Shown here: positions 47,000-56,341 of the stretch, in pieces
Layout: each line of letters begins with the position of its first letter
Position numbering within the stretch: position 1 is the first letter of the stretch
Assembly: GCF_014224355.1 (NCBI RefSeq)
Contig: NZ_VNWP01000003.1
Coordinates: 62,001-126,000, forward strand
Reading direction: 5' to 3'
DNA: 64,000 nucleotides
From: Synechococcus sp. BSA11S
Lineage (GTDB): Bacteria > Cyanobacteriota > Cyanobacteriia > PCC-6307 > Cyanobiaceae
The notes under the pieces: model-generated
The model's input: the letters and a program-made list of their open reading frames with translations, nothing else
What the model was told of the DNA's origin: nothing
Databases searched by the model: none
Position numbers and translations under genes: made by a program

Positions 47000-49060
47000 G
47001 TGAGCGACGCCTTGCCTTCCTCCACCCCCAGCCCCGACTGCGCGGGCGGCACGCCGTTGCCCCTGAGCTGGTGGGAGCAACTCAGCCTCTGGTGGGCGGA
47101 ATTCAGCCTCCAGACCAAGTTGCTGGCTGTGGCCACCCTCGTGGTGAGCCTGATGATGACCGGCATCACCTTCTTTGCGCTCAATGGCATCCAGATGGAT
47201 GCACGCATGAGCGACACCCGTTTCGCCCGGGATCTGGGTCTGTTGCTCTCAGCGAATGTGACCCCGCTGGTGGCGGAGGGGAATGACCGGGAGCTGGCGG
47301 CGGTGGCCGAACGCTTCTGGCGTTCCAGCCGAAGCCTCCGCTACATCTTCTTTGCCGATCCCGAAGGGGTGATCTACCTCGGGATTCCGATCAGCTCCAC
47401 CAACGGCGGCAGCGAACTGCTGCTCAGACGCCGCCTGGAACTGCCGGCGGAGCTCCAGCGCCGGCCCCAGAACCCGCTGATCCGGCAGCACCTCAGTCCC
47501 GATGGCCAGGTGACTGATGTCTTCGTGCCGATGGTGAGCGAGGGGCGCTACCTCGGGGTGCTGGCCCTCGGCATCAACCCGAACGAAGCGGTGCTCGCCA
47601 GCGCGGCCCTCACCCGCGAGGTGACCGTGGCGGTGTTCATCTCGATCTGGGTGCTGGTGATCCTCGGGGCGGTCTTCAATGCCCTCACGATCACCCGCCC
47701 GGTGAAGGAATTGCTGCGAGGTGTGCGGGCGATCGCCGGGGGTGATTTCGAAGCCCGCATCGCCCTGCCCGTGGGCGGGGAACTGGGTGAATTGCTGAAT
47801 GGCTTCAACGACATGGCCTCCCAGCTGGAGGTCTACGACGCCGCCAACATCGAGGAGCTCACGGCCGCCCAGGTGAAACAACAGAGCCTGATCGCCACGA
47901 TGGCCGATGGCGCAGCCCTGCTCGATGGAGAGGGGCGGATCGTGCTGGTCAATCCCACGGCACGGCGCCTGTTTCGCTGGGAGGGCCGCAACCTCGAAGG
48001 CCAGGACCTGGGCAGTGAACTGCCTGATGTGCTGGCCATGGAGCTTCAGGGGCCTCTCGATGCCCTGGTGAATGGGGAGAGGGACAGTGCCGACGTGCGC
48101 AGCAGCTTCGGGGAGCCGCCACGAACCCTGCGCATCGTGTTGCAGACAGTCAAGGATGCTTCGGGGGAAAGCCTGAAGGGCATCGCCATGACCGTTCAGG
48201 ATCTCACCCGGGAAGTGGAACTCAATGCCGCCCAGAGCCGCTTCATCAGCAATGTGTCCCATGAATTGCGCACGCCCCTGTTCAACATCAAGAGCTACGT
48301 CGAAACGCTGCATGATCTGCGTGATCAGCTGAGCGAGGAAGAAACCCAGGAATTCCTGGCGATCGCCAACGCCGAGACCGACCGCCTCACCCGGCTCGTG
48401 AACGACGTGCTCGATCTCTCGAGGCTCGAATCCGATCGCACCTGGACCCTCGAGCCGATGGAAATCCGTCCGGCCATGGAGCAGACCCTGCGCAACTACC
48501 GCCTCAATGCCGAGGAGAAAGGCGTACAGCTGGTGCTGGAGATGGATGCTCAGCTGCCCTCGGTGCGCGGCAACTGGGACCTGCTGCTGCAGGTGCTCGA
48601 CAACCTCGTGGGCAATGGGCTCAAATTCACCCCGGCCGGTGGCCGGCTGATGCTGAGGGCCTACCCCTGGCCCGATTCCTGTCACCTCGATCCTGCCAAC
48701 CTGCCGGCCCATGGGGTCCCCAGCTGCGAGCTCAGTTCACCCCTGCCGAGGCTTCGGGTGGAGATCGCCGATTCGGGCGCAGGCATCTCCAGGGAGGATC
48801 AACAACGGATTTTCGAGCGCTTCTACCGGGTGGAGAACGCCGTGCATACCGAAGTGGGCACGGGTCTTGGGCTCTCGATCGTGCGGGGCATCCTCGAGAA
48901 GCACGGCACCGCGATTCAGATGGCCAGTGAGCCAGGGGTGGGCACCACCTTCTGGTTCGATCTCCCCCTGGAGCAGGCGGACAGCGATGAATTGCTGGTG
49001 GAAGGGGAGAGGCGCTCCCATCAGGCCCGGCTGGGGGAACCGAAACTGGCGGAGGTCTGA
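47000..49060 (+). CDS. nblS: NblS-type sensor histidine kinase
   Basis: 686 residues from GTG 47000. Layout: TM1 about 39-62, periplasmic sensor region, TM2 about 207-230, HAMP about 231-283, PAS about 295-405, HisKA with the phosphorylated His421 (NVSHELRTPLFNI), and a HATPase with DNLVGNGLKFTPAGG and GTGLGLSIVRG. This is the domain order of NblS/Hik33 (DspA), which with RpaB controls phycobilisome breakdown and high-light genes including hli genes (one lies in this window). Follows purD; ends 19 bp before the convergent kaiC. Confidence 0.9.
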   Translation: MSDALPSSTPSPDCAGGTPLPLSWWEQLSLWWAEFSLQTKLLAVATLVVSLMMTGITFFALNGIQMDARMSDTRFARDLGLLLSANVTPLVAEGNDRELAAVAERFWRSSRSLRYIFFADPEGVIYLGIPISSTNGGSELLLRRRLELPAELQRRPQNPLIRQHLSPDGQVTDVFVPMVSEGRYLGVLALGINPNEAVLASAALTREVTVAVFISIWVLVILGAVFNALTITRPVKELLRGVRAIAGGDFEARIALPVGGELGELLNGFNDMASQLEVYDAANIEELTAAQVKQQSLIATMADGAALLDGEGRIVLVNPTARRLFRWEGRNLEGQDLGSELPDVLAMELQGPLDALVNGERDSADVRSSFGEPPRTLRIVLQTVKDASGESLKGIAMTVQDLTREVELNAAQSRFISNVSHELRTPLFNIKSYVETLHDLRDQLSEEETQEFLAIANAETDRLTRLVNDVLDLSRLESDRTWTLEPMEIRPAMEQTLRNYRLNAEEKGVQLVLEMDAQLPSVRGNWDLLLQVLDNLVGNGLKFTPAGGRLMLRAYPWPDSCHLDPANLPAHGVPSCELSSPLPRLRVEIADSGAGISREDQQRIFERFYRVENAVHTEVGTGLGLSIVRGILEKHGTAIQMASEPGVGTTFWFDLPLEQADSDELLVEGERRSHQARLGEPKLAEV

Positions 49061-49079
49061 CGATGTTGTTAGACCAGAT

Positions 49080-50624
49080 CTAAAAGGGCTCCTCACCATC
49101 GATGCCACGGGCAATCCGGGAGAGCTCCACCCGTTCGTCTGTGGTGACGCGATGGGGAACGCCACTGATGATGCGCTCAAAATTGGAGAAGGAATCCTTG
49201 ATTTCCGGACCTTGACTGGTGATCACGAACTCGCGGATGCCTTTGTCGTGCCAGGAGCCACGCATCTTGAACACATTGATGGCGCGGGCCATCTCACCAC
49301 GGATTTCCACGTACTGAAGCAGCAGGATGGTATCTGTGATCGTGGAGATATGGGAATCGGTGATGGAGTGACTCCCCATGAACTCCTCTGATGTATTTGT
49401 GAAGAATCCAGCGATCTCTTCCTGCTTGGCATAGCCGGTGACGCCGATCACGAATTGCCGGAAGGCGTTGTGGCTGACACCTCTCGAGAGTGCCGAGAGC
49501 GAATCGATTGCCATCCGTGCTGGCTTGAATCTGGCAATCTCCGTCTTGATGATCTGAAGATGATCTTCCAGTCCGGTTGATTCGGGGTAAGCGCAGATGA
49601 TCTTGAGCAGGCCATCCTGCTCCATTTTCTCGAAATCGATCCCCCAGCTGGTGGCATTGCGCAGGAGCTGCGCGCGCGACTCCTCATAGGCAAACAGAAT
49701 TGCACGCTCCTTGTTGTTGTAAGCATCTTCCACGAATTTGCTTACCAGCAGGGTTTTACCGGTGCCGGTGGCGCCGGTGGCGAGGATGATGGAATCCTTG
49801 AAGAAACCACCACCACACATCGTATCCAGCCTGGGCACGCCAGAGCTGAGGCGCACATTTGAAGACCGCTGAGTGAGCCTCATGGCCCCGAGCGGGAAGA
49901 TCGCCACACCGTGGGCTCCCATGGTGAAGGGAAATTCCCCCTTCATGTGAGTCGTGCCCCGCAGTTTCAGGATCTCCACGGTGCGTCGACGACGTTCTCC
50001 CTCCAGCACATTGCGGAGGATAATCACATTATCTGACACAAACTCTTCAACGCCATAGCGAGCAATCGGGCCATATTCATCAATCCTCTCGGTGGTCATG
50101 ACGGTGGTGACACCAATCTCTTTGAGCCTGGCGATGAGGCGAAAGATCTCCCGCCGCACCACTGACACAGCGTCGTACTGCTGAAAGACAGCGGTGATGG
50201 AATCAATAGCTACGCGCTTTGCTTTGTACTTGCGAATGGCATAATTGATTCGCTCGATCAACCCAGAGAGATCAAAGTTGCCAGCCACGTCCTGGCCGTC
50301 AGGGTCGGGGGATGCATCGAGGATAAAAAGCTTGTCCTGGGCAACCAGCTCCTGAAGATTCCAGCCGAAACTGGCAGCATTTCGGATGATGTCGAGCGGA
50401 GACTCCTCAAATGTTACGAAGATTCCAGGCTCGTCGAAATCACGGATGCCGTTATGGAGAAAATGAAGAGAAAAAACTGTCTTGCCCGTCCCAGAGGTTC
50501 CGCTGATCAGCGTGGATCGCCCAATCGGAAGACCTCCCTGACAGATGTCATCAAGGCCTTCCACTCCCGTGGGCAGTTTCTGCAGCTTCATGCTGGGGTG
50601 GCTAACGGCATTGTGATCCTGCAT
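49080..50624 (-). CDS. kaiC: Circadian clock ATPase/kinase KaiC
   Basis: 514 residues, two RecA-like domains. CI has Walker A GTSGTGKT and catalytic Glu73/74 (FEES); CII has GATGTGKT and Glu314/315 (YEES). Phosphosites are Ser427 and Thr428 in DSHISTITDT, equivalent to S431/T432 in S. elongatus; all residues around them are kept. The C-terminal A-loop (SFSNFERIISGVPHR) that binds KaiA is present. A 76 bp pyrimidine-rich spacer separates it from kaiB. AAGGA precedes the ATG. Autophosphorylation cycles set the daily rhythm. Confidence 0.97.
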   Translation of the reverse strand: MQDHNAVSHPSMKLQKLPTGVEGLDDICQGGLPIGRSTLISGTSGTGKTVFSLHFLHNGIRDFDEPGIFVTFEESPLDIIRNAASFGWNLQELVAQDKLFILDASPDPDGQDVAGNFDLSGLIERINYAIRKYKAKRVAIDSITAVFQQYDAVSVVRREIFRLIARLKEIGVTTVMTTERIDEYGPIARYGVEEFVSDNVIILRNVLEGERRRRTVEILKLRGTTHMKGEFPFTMGAHGVAIFPLGAMRLTQRSSNVRLSSGVPRLDTMCGGGFFKDSIILATGATGTGKTLLVSKFVEDAYNNKERAILFAYEESRAQLLRNATSWGIDFEKMEQDGLLKIICAYPESTGLEDHLQIIKTEIARFKPARMAIDSLSALSRGVSHNAFRQFVIGVTGYAKQEEIAGFFTNTSEEFMGSHSITDSHISTITDTILLLQYVEIRGEMARAINVFKMRGSWHDKGIREFVITSQGPEIKDSFSNFERIISGVPHRVTTDERVELSRIARGIDGEEPF

Positions 50625-50700
50625 GGGTCCTTGGTCCTATGGACAGAATCTAAGACCGGCCATCGGGGGGAGGGGGAAAGACAGGGGGCATCGAAAGAAT

Positions 50701-51039
50701 TCAGGACTCATCGGTATCGTCGATCATCTCCTCGGCAATCTGGAGATCGGTGAGCTCGTCATAGAGCAGATCGAGGCCGATCAAGACCCGCTCACGATCG
50801 GAGAGATCACCGATGATGCGCCGAACCGGGGGCGGCAGAATCTTGGCCAGGGTGGGGGTGGCAAGAATCTTATCCTCTTCCGCGAGCCTGGGATTCTTGA
50901 GCACGTCGATCACCTTGAGGGCATACACACCCTTGAACTCCTTCTCGAGGATCTGGCGCAATGTCTTGAGAGCCCGCATCGAGTTGGGGGTGTTGCCTGC
51001 AACATAGAGCTTGAGGATGTAGGTTTTTTGTGGATTCAT
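50701..51039 (-). CDS. kaiB: Circadian clock protein KaiB
   Basis: 112 residues. The thioredoxin-like start ([20 protein letters not shown]), [20 protein letters not shown] and [20 protein letters not shown] are full KaiB features; the segment that switches fold to bind KaiC is intact. An acidic C-terminal tail ([10 protein letters not shown]) exceeds the 102 residues of S. elongatus KaiB. Its start overlaps the kaiA stop by 4 bp, so it is translated with kaiA. Confidence 0.96.
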   Translation of the reverse strand: MNPQKTYILKLYVAGNTPNSMRALKTLRQILEKEFKGVYALKVIDVLKNPRLAEEDKILATPTLAKILPPPVRRIIGDLSDRERVLIGLDLLYDELTDLQIAEEMIDDTDES

Positions 51040-51935
51040 GATTGCACCTGCGAAGCCATGATCACTTTGGGAACCATCGATTCATCACCCTCACCAGCCG
51101 TCATAGAAGGCACCTCCGGAGGGAGGGAGCGACGATACATTTCACAGAGATGGGCCATGACGTCCAGCAACGCCAGACGATAGTCCTTGAGGAAATCCTG
51201 CTTGTGACCCTCCAATTGCAGTTTCTTCCAGAAGTCGTCGATCATATTCACGTGAATCTCAACTGTCTTTGTGATTGGCAGGTCAATGAAGAAAGCAGTA
51301 TTGACAAAGCTTTCGATTGCCTGGTTGGCCGCAGCCGGGTCACGGAAGTAACTGATCAACAGATCTCTGTAGGTGCGCTGTAATGAACGCAGCAACACAT
51401 TCCGCTCTGCCGCTGGCAGATTTCGCAGAAAGCGTGAAGAATCACGCTTGTAGAATACTCCCAGATACCCCAGACGCTCCTGGAGCCGATGGGGCAACCG
51501 CCAGTTTGGCTGCTCACCGACCTCCTCCTGGCCGTCGCCGCCCGCCAGATGATCGCTGGAGGGCCGAGAGCTTCTCCGGCGCAGGCACCGGGAGATCGCT
51601 GCATCGAGGCTGTAGCTGAGCTGCTCCATCTGGTCAGGAGGCAGGCGGATTTCATCCTGGAAGTACTCCATCTGACCACTGATCTGACCCACCACCACAG
51701 CCGGCAGAACCATGCCCTGGGCGCGCAGCCGCTGAAAGGTCTCGTTCGAGAGCACCCCAGGCTCGAGCAGGACCGCATCGATCTGATCCCAACATCGCTC
51801 CAGCTCGGCGGAAGGATCCTGCCGAAGTCCCAGTTCCAGCACCTCATAACGCCCCTCCGGCAACCAGGTGGCACAGGCCTTGCGCAGCGGCTGGTCGCGA
51901 ATCAGCGAAGCCACGGTGAGCGCCGGCTGGGTCAT
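51036..51935 (-). CDS. kaiA: Circadian clock protein KaiA
   Basis: 299 residues from ATG 51935; a TTG at 51965 would add ten. The N-terminal pseudo-receiver domain spans about 1-135 ([32 protein letters not shown]), then a variable linker, then the four-helix C-terminal domain that stimulates KaiC phosphorylation ([40 protein letters not shown]). Full length, unlike Prochlorococcus, which lost kaiA. Diverges from rplU. Confidence 0.95.
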   Translation of the reverse strand: MTQPALTVASLIRDQPLRKACATWLPEGRYEVLELGLRQDPSAELERCWDQIDAVLLEPGVLSNETFQRLRAQGMVLPAVVVGQISGQMEYFQDEIRLPPDQMEQLSYSLDAAISRCLRRRSSRPSSDHLAGGDGQEEVGEQPNWRLPHRLQERLGYLGVFYKRDSSRFLRNLPAAERNVLLRSLQRTYRDLLISYFRDPAAANQAIESFVNTAFFIDLPITKTVEIHVNMIDDFWKKLQLEGHKQDFLKDYRLALLDVMAHLCEMYRRSLPPEVPSMTAGEGDESMVPKVIMASQVQS

Positions 51936-51974
51936 GGGCGAGGGGACAACGACGGCGTTCGACAAACCTTAGTG

Positions 51975-52004
51975 TTGACGAGCCGGCAGGCAACAGGGGA
52001 TGAT
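51975..52004 (+). promoter_or_regulatory. Candidate sigma70-type promoter for rplU
   Basis: TTGACG at 51975-51980 is a good -35; 18 bp later GATGAT (51999-52004) is a moderate -10. It lies 108 bp before the rplU start in the 176 bp kaiA-rplU divergent region. Judged by eye only; no kaiA promoter is obvious on the other strand. Confidence 0.4.
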
Positions 52005-52111
52005 CTTTGCTTGTCCACGCATTGGATGTGCGACAGGCCTGAACAGTGGTGAGCTGCTGGCGGTGAAGACCGTCACCAACCACCGCTTGCCTGTCCACGC
52101 CCCAGGAGCCC

Positions 52112-52510
52112 ATGAGCCAAGCCACAGCCACCCCAGCACCTGCACCCGAGACCTCAGCGTCCACGGCAGGCGCATCCGATCTCTACGCGATCGCCGAGGC
52201 TTCAGGGCAGCAGTTCTGGTTCCAGCCCAACCGTTACTACGACCTTGACCGCCTCCCCGCCGAGGTGGACGACACCGTGACGCTGGAGAACGTGCTTCTG
52301 GTGCGCGACGGCCAGGGAACCAACCTGGGTCACCCCTACGTGAGCGGTGCCACGATCGAGCTGAAGGTGCTGGCCCATCGCCGTGGACCCAAGATTCTGG
52401 TGTACAAGATGCGCCCGAAGAAGAAAACCCGCCGCAAGAACGGTCACCGCCAGGAACTCACCCGGGTGATGGTCCAGTCGATCAGCGTCAACGGCAAGGC
52501 GATCGCCTGA
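52112..52510 (+). CDS. rplU: 50S ribosomal protein L21
   Basis: 132 residues; Ala/Pro/Thr-rich leader of about 25 residues, then [40 protein letters not shown] and [20 protein letters not shown], which are L21 signatures. AGGAG precedes the ATG. The ribosomal pair rplU-rpmA is divergent from the kai operon, an arrangement I recall in marine Synechococcus and Prochlorococcus. Confidence 0.96.
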   Translation: MSQATATPAPAPETSASTAGASDLYAIAEASGQQFWFQPNRYYDLDRLPAEVDDTVTLENVLLVRDGQGTNLGHPYVSGATIELKVLAHRRGPKILVYKMRPKKKTRRKNGHRQELTRVMVQSISVNGKAIA

Positions 52511-52560
52511 GCGGCGGCGCTTCAACCCTCCTCTGTTTCCTCCCACCAGGTCTTCACCCC

Positions 52561-52827
52561 ATGGCCCACAAGAAAGGCACAGGCTCCACACGCAACGGTC
52601 GCGATTCCAATTCCAAGCGGCTCGGGGTCAAGCGCTACGGCGGTGAAACCGTCACGGCCGGCTCCATCCTGGTGCGCCAGCGCGGCACCTCCGTGATGCC
52701 TGGTGTCAACGTCGGTCGCGGCTCCGACGACACCCTCTTCGCCCTGGTGCCGGGGGTGGTGAGCTTCGAGTCGATCAAACGTGGCCTGCGCGCCCGCAAG
52801 CGGATCCACGTCGCCGAAGCTGGCTGA
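52561..52827 (+). CDS. rpmA: 50S ribosomal protein L27
   Basis: 88 residues. [20 protein letters not shown] at the N-terminus reaches the peptidyl transferase centre; [20 protein letters not shown] follows. It lies 50 bp after rplU. Ends next to a tandem duplication that also covers the end of the convergent methyltransferase gene. Confidence 0.97.
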   Translation: MAHKKGTGSTRNGRDSNSKRLGVKRYGGETVTAGSILVRQRGTSVMPGVNVGRGSDDTLFALVPGVVSFESIKRGLRARKRIHVAEAG

Positions 52828-52854
52828 ACGACGGCCGCGAAGGCCTTGCCCCCT

Positions 52855-52890
52855 CCTCAACCCAACAGCCGACCTCAACCCAACAGCCGA
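52855..52890. repeat. 18 bp perfect tandem duplication
   Basis: CCTCAACCCAACAGCCGA occurs twice end to end (52855-52872 and 52873-52890). The right copy encodes the final codons and stop of the methyltransferase gene; the left copy is non-coding beyond it. Looks like a recent replication slippage. Confidence 0.85.
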
Positions 52891-53687
52891 TAGGCCCGGG
52901 TGGTGATCAGGAAGGGGTGGAAGGCCTCTAGGAATCTGGTCTGCAGGGTGCGGAAGAAGCGCTCCACCAGGGCTGGATCATCGAAGTGAAAGGGGTACTC
53001 CCCGGAGAAACCCTGGAAGAAATACCAGTTCAGCAGGGCAGTGGACTCACGGTCCATCCTCTCGGCGAAGAGCTCCAGCTGGCCGGAGGGATCGCTGAGA
53101 TGTTCCAGTACATCCAGGCAGACCACCGTGTCGAAACTGCGGGGAAGTCGTGGATCCTCCAGATCACGGCAGACGCTCAGGCGATCGCTGAGGCCGAATC
53201 CAGCGGCCCTCTCGGCCACGAAAGCGCGGTTGTGGGGATTGAGATCCACGAACCAGACCCGCTCCACCCCCGGCAGCGAGGCGGCAGCCAGGGCATGGGT
53301 GCCGATGCCACCCCCGAAATCAAGCACCGTTCCGCGGGCGAAGCGGGCCTGCAGGCGCAGAGTGTCGGCGATGTAATCGGCACTTCCCAGGTGCCAGGCC
53401 GCGAGCTCCAGCAGATGCCCGGTCCCCACCGTCTGCTCATAGAAGGCTTCCACCCGCTGTGGATCGAAGCCCACAGCACCGGGATGGAGTGAGGCCAGAT
53501 CCTCGCGACTGCGAGGCAGGCGCTCATCGAGCTGCTCGATGCTGAGCCCCAGGTAGGAGGCCAGCTGCCTGCGCAGGGCAAAGCCGTCGGCCAGGAAGCG
53601 CTCCAGATCAAGTCCCCCCTGACCCACCCCGGTGCCGTCAAGCCTGGCGGCCACGGAGCAGGGCAAAGGACTCACGGATTCAGCCAA
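52875..53687 (-). CDS. Class I SAM-dependent methyltransferase
   Basis: 270 residues. SAM-binding motif I is VLDFGGGIGTHALAAAS at about 119-135 and motif II is VWFVDLNPHN; DTVVCLDVLEHLSDP is motif IV. The N-terminal 90 residues are helical and uncharacterised. Substrate unknown. The gene converges on rpmA, 47 bp apart, and its final codons lie in the 18 bp tandem duplication. Upstream is the YhhQ-type transporter on the same strand. Confidence 0.85.
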   Translation of the reverse strand: MAESVSPLPCSVAARLDGTGVGQGGLDLERFLADGFALRRQLASYLGLSIEQLDERLPRSREDLASLHPGAVGFDPQRVEAFYEQTVGTGHLLELAAWHLGSADYIADTLRLQARFARGTVLDFGGGIGTHALAAASLPGVERVWFVDLNPHNRAFVAERAAGFGLSDRLSVCRDLEDPRLPRSFDTVVCLDVLEHLSDPSGQLELFAERMDRESTALLNWYFFQGFSGEYPFHFDDPALVERFFRTLQTRFLEAFHPFLITTRAYRLLG

Positions 53688-53716
53688 ACCTGCGAGCTGC
53701 TGAAACAGTCGACACG

Positions 53717-54505
53717 CTACGGCCCGCCCATCCCCAGCGGCTCATCGCCCACGGCACAACCCAGATCCCCCAGCTCCGCGCCAGCACCTGGCACCTCCAG
53801 CCAGCGGCGCAGCCAGGCCACCAGCAGGTAGAAGGGCAGGGTGTCGAACAGGGCCGCCACCAGCTTGAACAGGTAGCCGCTGGCGATGAAACGCCCCAGC
53901 TGGGGCAGTACCGCCTCCTCGGCCCGGATCGGCAGCACATGGGCCGCGTAGTGGCTGATCAGCACCACGGCCGTGGTGTCCACCAGCTGACTGATCAGGG
54001 TGGACCCGTTGTTGCGCAACCAGAGCGCCTTGCCAGCGGTGAGGCGCTTCCAGAAATGGAACAACCGCACATCGGTGAACTGGGCAGCCAGATAGGCCAC
54101 CATCGAGGCCCCCACGGCCCCGAAGGCCAGTGTTCGCATCTCGTAGAACAGCGGCAGTCGCCCCCCCGCCGCAGCAAGCGGCAGACCGGCCCTGCCCCCA
54201 TGGCCATCGAGACCCGGCAGGATCCCCCCCAGCCAGAGAATCAGGACGATCCAGCCGTTGAGCAACAGCCCCACCCACACCAGCTGGCTGGCCTGACGCT
54301 CCCCCCAGATCTCACTGATCAGGTCGGTGCAGAGGAAGGTGACCGGGTAGGGCAGGGCCCCCACCGCCACCACGATCGGCCAGCCCGCAATCGAGCCCAG
54401 GGTGAGGAAGCGAGTGAGGCCAAGGATGTTGAGCATGCCCATGGTGCCCAGAAACAGGCCGGCCAGCACAAGGAAGGCCAGATCACGGCGCTGCTGCAGG
54501 GTCAC
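53717..54505 (-). CDS. yhhQ: YhhQ-type queuosine precursor transporter
   Basis: 262 residues from GTG 54505; a TTG at 54562 would add a 19-residue polar extension and leave only 11 bp to the truB ATG. About six membrane helices with the conserved LPYPVTFLCTDLISEIWGER loop and WLRNNGSTLISQLVDTTAVV. These are features of the DUF165/VUT family, which imports preQ0/preQ1. Together with queA, it supports queuosine modification in this organism. Start codon uncertain. Confidence 0.85.
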   Translation of the reverse strand: MTLQQRRDLAFLVLAGLFLGTMGMLNILGLTRFLTLGSIAGWPIVVAVGALPYPVTFLCTDLISEIWGERQASQLVWVGLLLNGWIVLILWLGGILPGLDGHGGRAGLPLAAAGGRLPLFYEMRTLAFGAVGASMVAYLAAQFTDVRLFHFWKRLTAGKALWLRNNGSTLISQLVDTTAVVLISHYAAHVLPIRAEEAVLPQLGRFIASGYLFKLVAALFDTLPFYLLVAWLRRWLEVPGAGAELGDLGCAVGDEPLGMGGP

Positions 54506-54573
54506 GGGGGGGTGGGAGAACGGGCGTTCACCCCAGCCTGCAGGCTGGGGGCCTGGATGCAACAGTGCCTGCC

Positions 54574-55494
54574 ATGACCTCCCCCGGCAGTGCCCCAGGC
54601 GCCCCCCAGCCCCAAGGCTCCTGCGGGTTCATCATTCTCGACAAGCCGGCGGGCCTCCCCTCCCATGACTGCGTGGCGAGGATTCGCCGCCGCTATGGCC
54701 TCAAGCGCGTCGGCCATGGCGGCACCCTCGATCCCGCCGTGACGGGCGTTCTTCCCCTGGCGCTGGGATCCGCCACCCGACTGCTGCCCTATCTCAACGG
54801 CACGAAGGCGTACCGGGGGGTGGTCCAGCTCGGCCTGCGCACCGACAGCGACGATCTGGGCGGCAGCGTCCTGGAGCGTCGGCCCCTGCCGCCGCTGAGC
54901 CTGCATGCCCTGGAGACGGCCCTGAACGCCTTCCGCGGCCCGATCCTGCAACGGCCACCGCAGGTGTCGGCGGTGCACGTGCAGGGGGAGCGGGCCTACG
55001 CCAGAGCGCGCCGGGGTGAGCTCTCGGATCTGAAGGAGCGGGAGGTCACGATCGAGCGGCTGGAGCTGCTCGGCTGGGACGCCGGCCAGGGGCTGCTGGA
55101 GCTGGAGGTGCGCTGCGGCGCCGGTACCTACATCCGGTCCCTGGCCAGGGACCTCGGTGACGCCCTCGGCTGCGGTGGGGCCCTGGCCAAGCTGCGTCGC
55201 ACCGAAGCCCTGGGCTTTGATCTCAGCGCAGCCGTGAGCCTTGAGGATCTCGAGGCGGAACCGCCGCCACCACCGCTCGCCCCCCTCCGGGCCCTGGGGC
55301 AGTACCCAACTCTCATGCTGGAGCCAGCCGAACTGGTGGGCTGGCGCTGCGGCAGGCGCCTGGCAGGCCCCCCCGACCTCCATGAGGGCCAGGTGGTGGT
55401 GGTGCTGAAGCCGGATGGCAACCTGGCAGGGATGGCCAGGGCTGTCGCTGAAGGCTGGCTCCAGCCCCGGCTGGTGCTCGAGGCCAAGGGCTGA
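54574..55494 (+). CDS. truB: tRNA pseudouridine-55 synthase
   Basis: 306 residues from ATG 54574; a GTG at 54565 would add three. GFIILDKPAGLPSHDCVARI, then VGHGGTLDPAVTGVLPLALG with the catalytic Asp, and RCGAGTYIRSLARDLG. The enzyme makes pseudouridine 55 in the T-loop of tRNAs. Divergent from yhhQ and followed after 66 bp by yebC. Confidence 0.95.
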   Translation: MTSPGSAPGAPQPQGSCGFIILDKPAGLPSHDCVARIRRRYGLKRVGHGGTLDPAVTGVLPLALGSATRLLPYLNGTKAYRGVVQLGLRTDSDDLGGSVLERRPLPPLSLHALETALNAFRGPILQRPPQVSAVHVQGERAYARARRGELSDLKEREVTIERLELLGWDAGQGLLELEVRCGAGTYIRSLARDLGDALGCGGALAKLRRTEALGFDLSAAVSLEDLEAEPPPPPLAPLRALGQYPTLMLEPAELVGWRCGRRLAGPPDLHEGQVVVVLKPDGNLAGMARAVAEGWLQPRLVLEAKG

Positions 55495-55560
55495 GACCTG
55501 CGGTCTTGCCCTGTTGCCCGGAGCCACGTCTCCTTCGTTTCTCTACGTTTTCGATCCGTC

Positions 55561-56334
55561 ATGGCCGGCCACAGCAAGTGGGCCCAGATCAAACGCCAGA
55601 AAGCCGTGGTCGACGCCAGGCGCGGGGTGGTGTTCACCCGCCTCGGGCGGGAGATCACCGTGGCGGCCCGGAACGGGGCCGACCCGGCCGGAAACTTCCA
55701 GCTGCGCACCGCCATCGAGAAGGCCAAGGCGGCCGGCATGCCCAGCTCCAACATCGAGCGAGCCATCGCCAAGGGCTCAGGCCAGGGCGGCGGGGAAGCT
55801 GACCAGTTCGAAGCGATCCGCTACGAGGGCTACGGCCCCGGTGGGGTCGCCGTGCTGGTGGAGTGCTTCACCGACAACCGCAACCGCACCGCCGCCGACC
55901 TGCGCCTGGCCTTCAGCAAACAGGGGGGCAACCTGGGGGAAAGCGGCTGTGTGGGCTACCTGTTCGAGCAGCAGGGGGTGGTGAGGCTGGAGCCGCCGCT
56001 GCCCTCCGAAGACAACCTGCTCGAGGGCCTGCTGACCCTGGAGGATCAAGGTGGGCCGCCGGTGCTGGGGTACAGCCTCGAGGGGGAGAGCGCGGAGGTG
56101 TTCTGCGCCTTCACCGACCTTGAGGCCCTTCAGCACGGCCTGCGGCAGCTGGGCTGGCCCGTGCGTGACTGGGAATCCCGCTGGGTGTCGGCCACTCCCT
56201 GCCGACTCGAAGGCGACGACCATCTGCGCCGCTGCCTGCGCATGCTCGACGCCCTTGAGGAGCTGGATGACGTGCGCAGCGTCACCTCCAACCTGGAGGC
56301 GGATGAGGAGCTGATGGAGGCTGTGATGGGCTGA
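55561..56334 (+). CDS. YebC/PmpR family protein
   Basis: 257 residues. [20 protein letters not shown] is the unmistakable start; [20 protein letters not shown] and [20 protein letters not shown] follow. Members are transcription factors in some bacteria and, in recent work, translation factors that relieve proline stalling. Follows truB after 66 bp. Confidence 0.95.
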   Translation: MAGHSKWAQIKRQKAVVDARRGVVFTRLGREITVAARNGADPAGNFQLRTAIEKAKAAGMPSSNIERAIAKGSGQGGGEADQFEAIRYEGYGPGGVAVLVECFTDNRNRTAADLRLAFSKQGGNLGESGCVGYLFEQQGVVRLEPPLPSEDNLLEGLLTLEDQGGPPVLGYSLEGESAEVFCAFTDLEALQHGLRQLGWPVRDWESRWVSATPCRLEGDDHLRRCLRMLDALEELDDVRSVTSNLEADEELMEAVMG

Positions 56335-56341
56335 ACCCCGC

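Noticed and set aside
44542-47080. Two long frames (44542-46230 plus, 45608-47080 minus)
   Set aside because: Antisense shadows of the secreted protein and purD, which have signal peptide and ATP-grasp motifs.
47249-48712. 487-codon minus-strand frame
   Set aside because: Antisense to nblS; His/Gln-rich with no domain.
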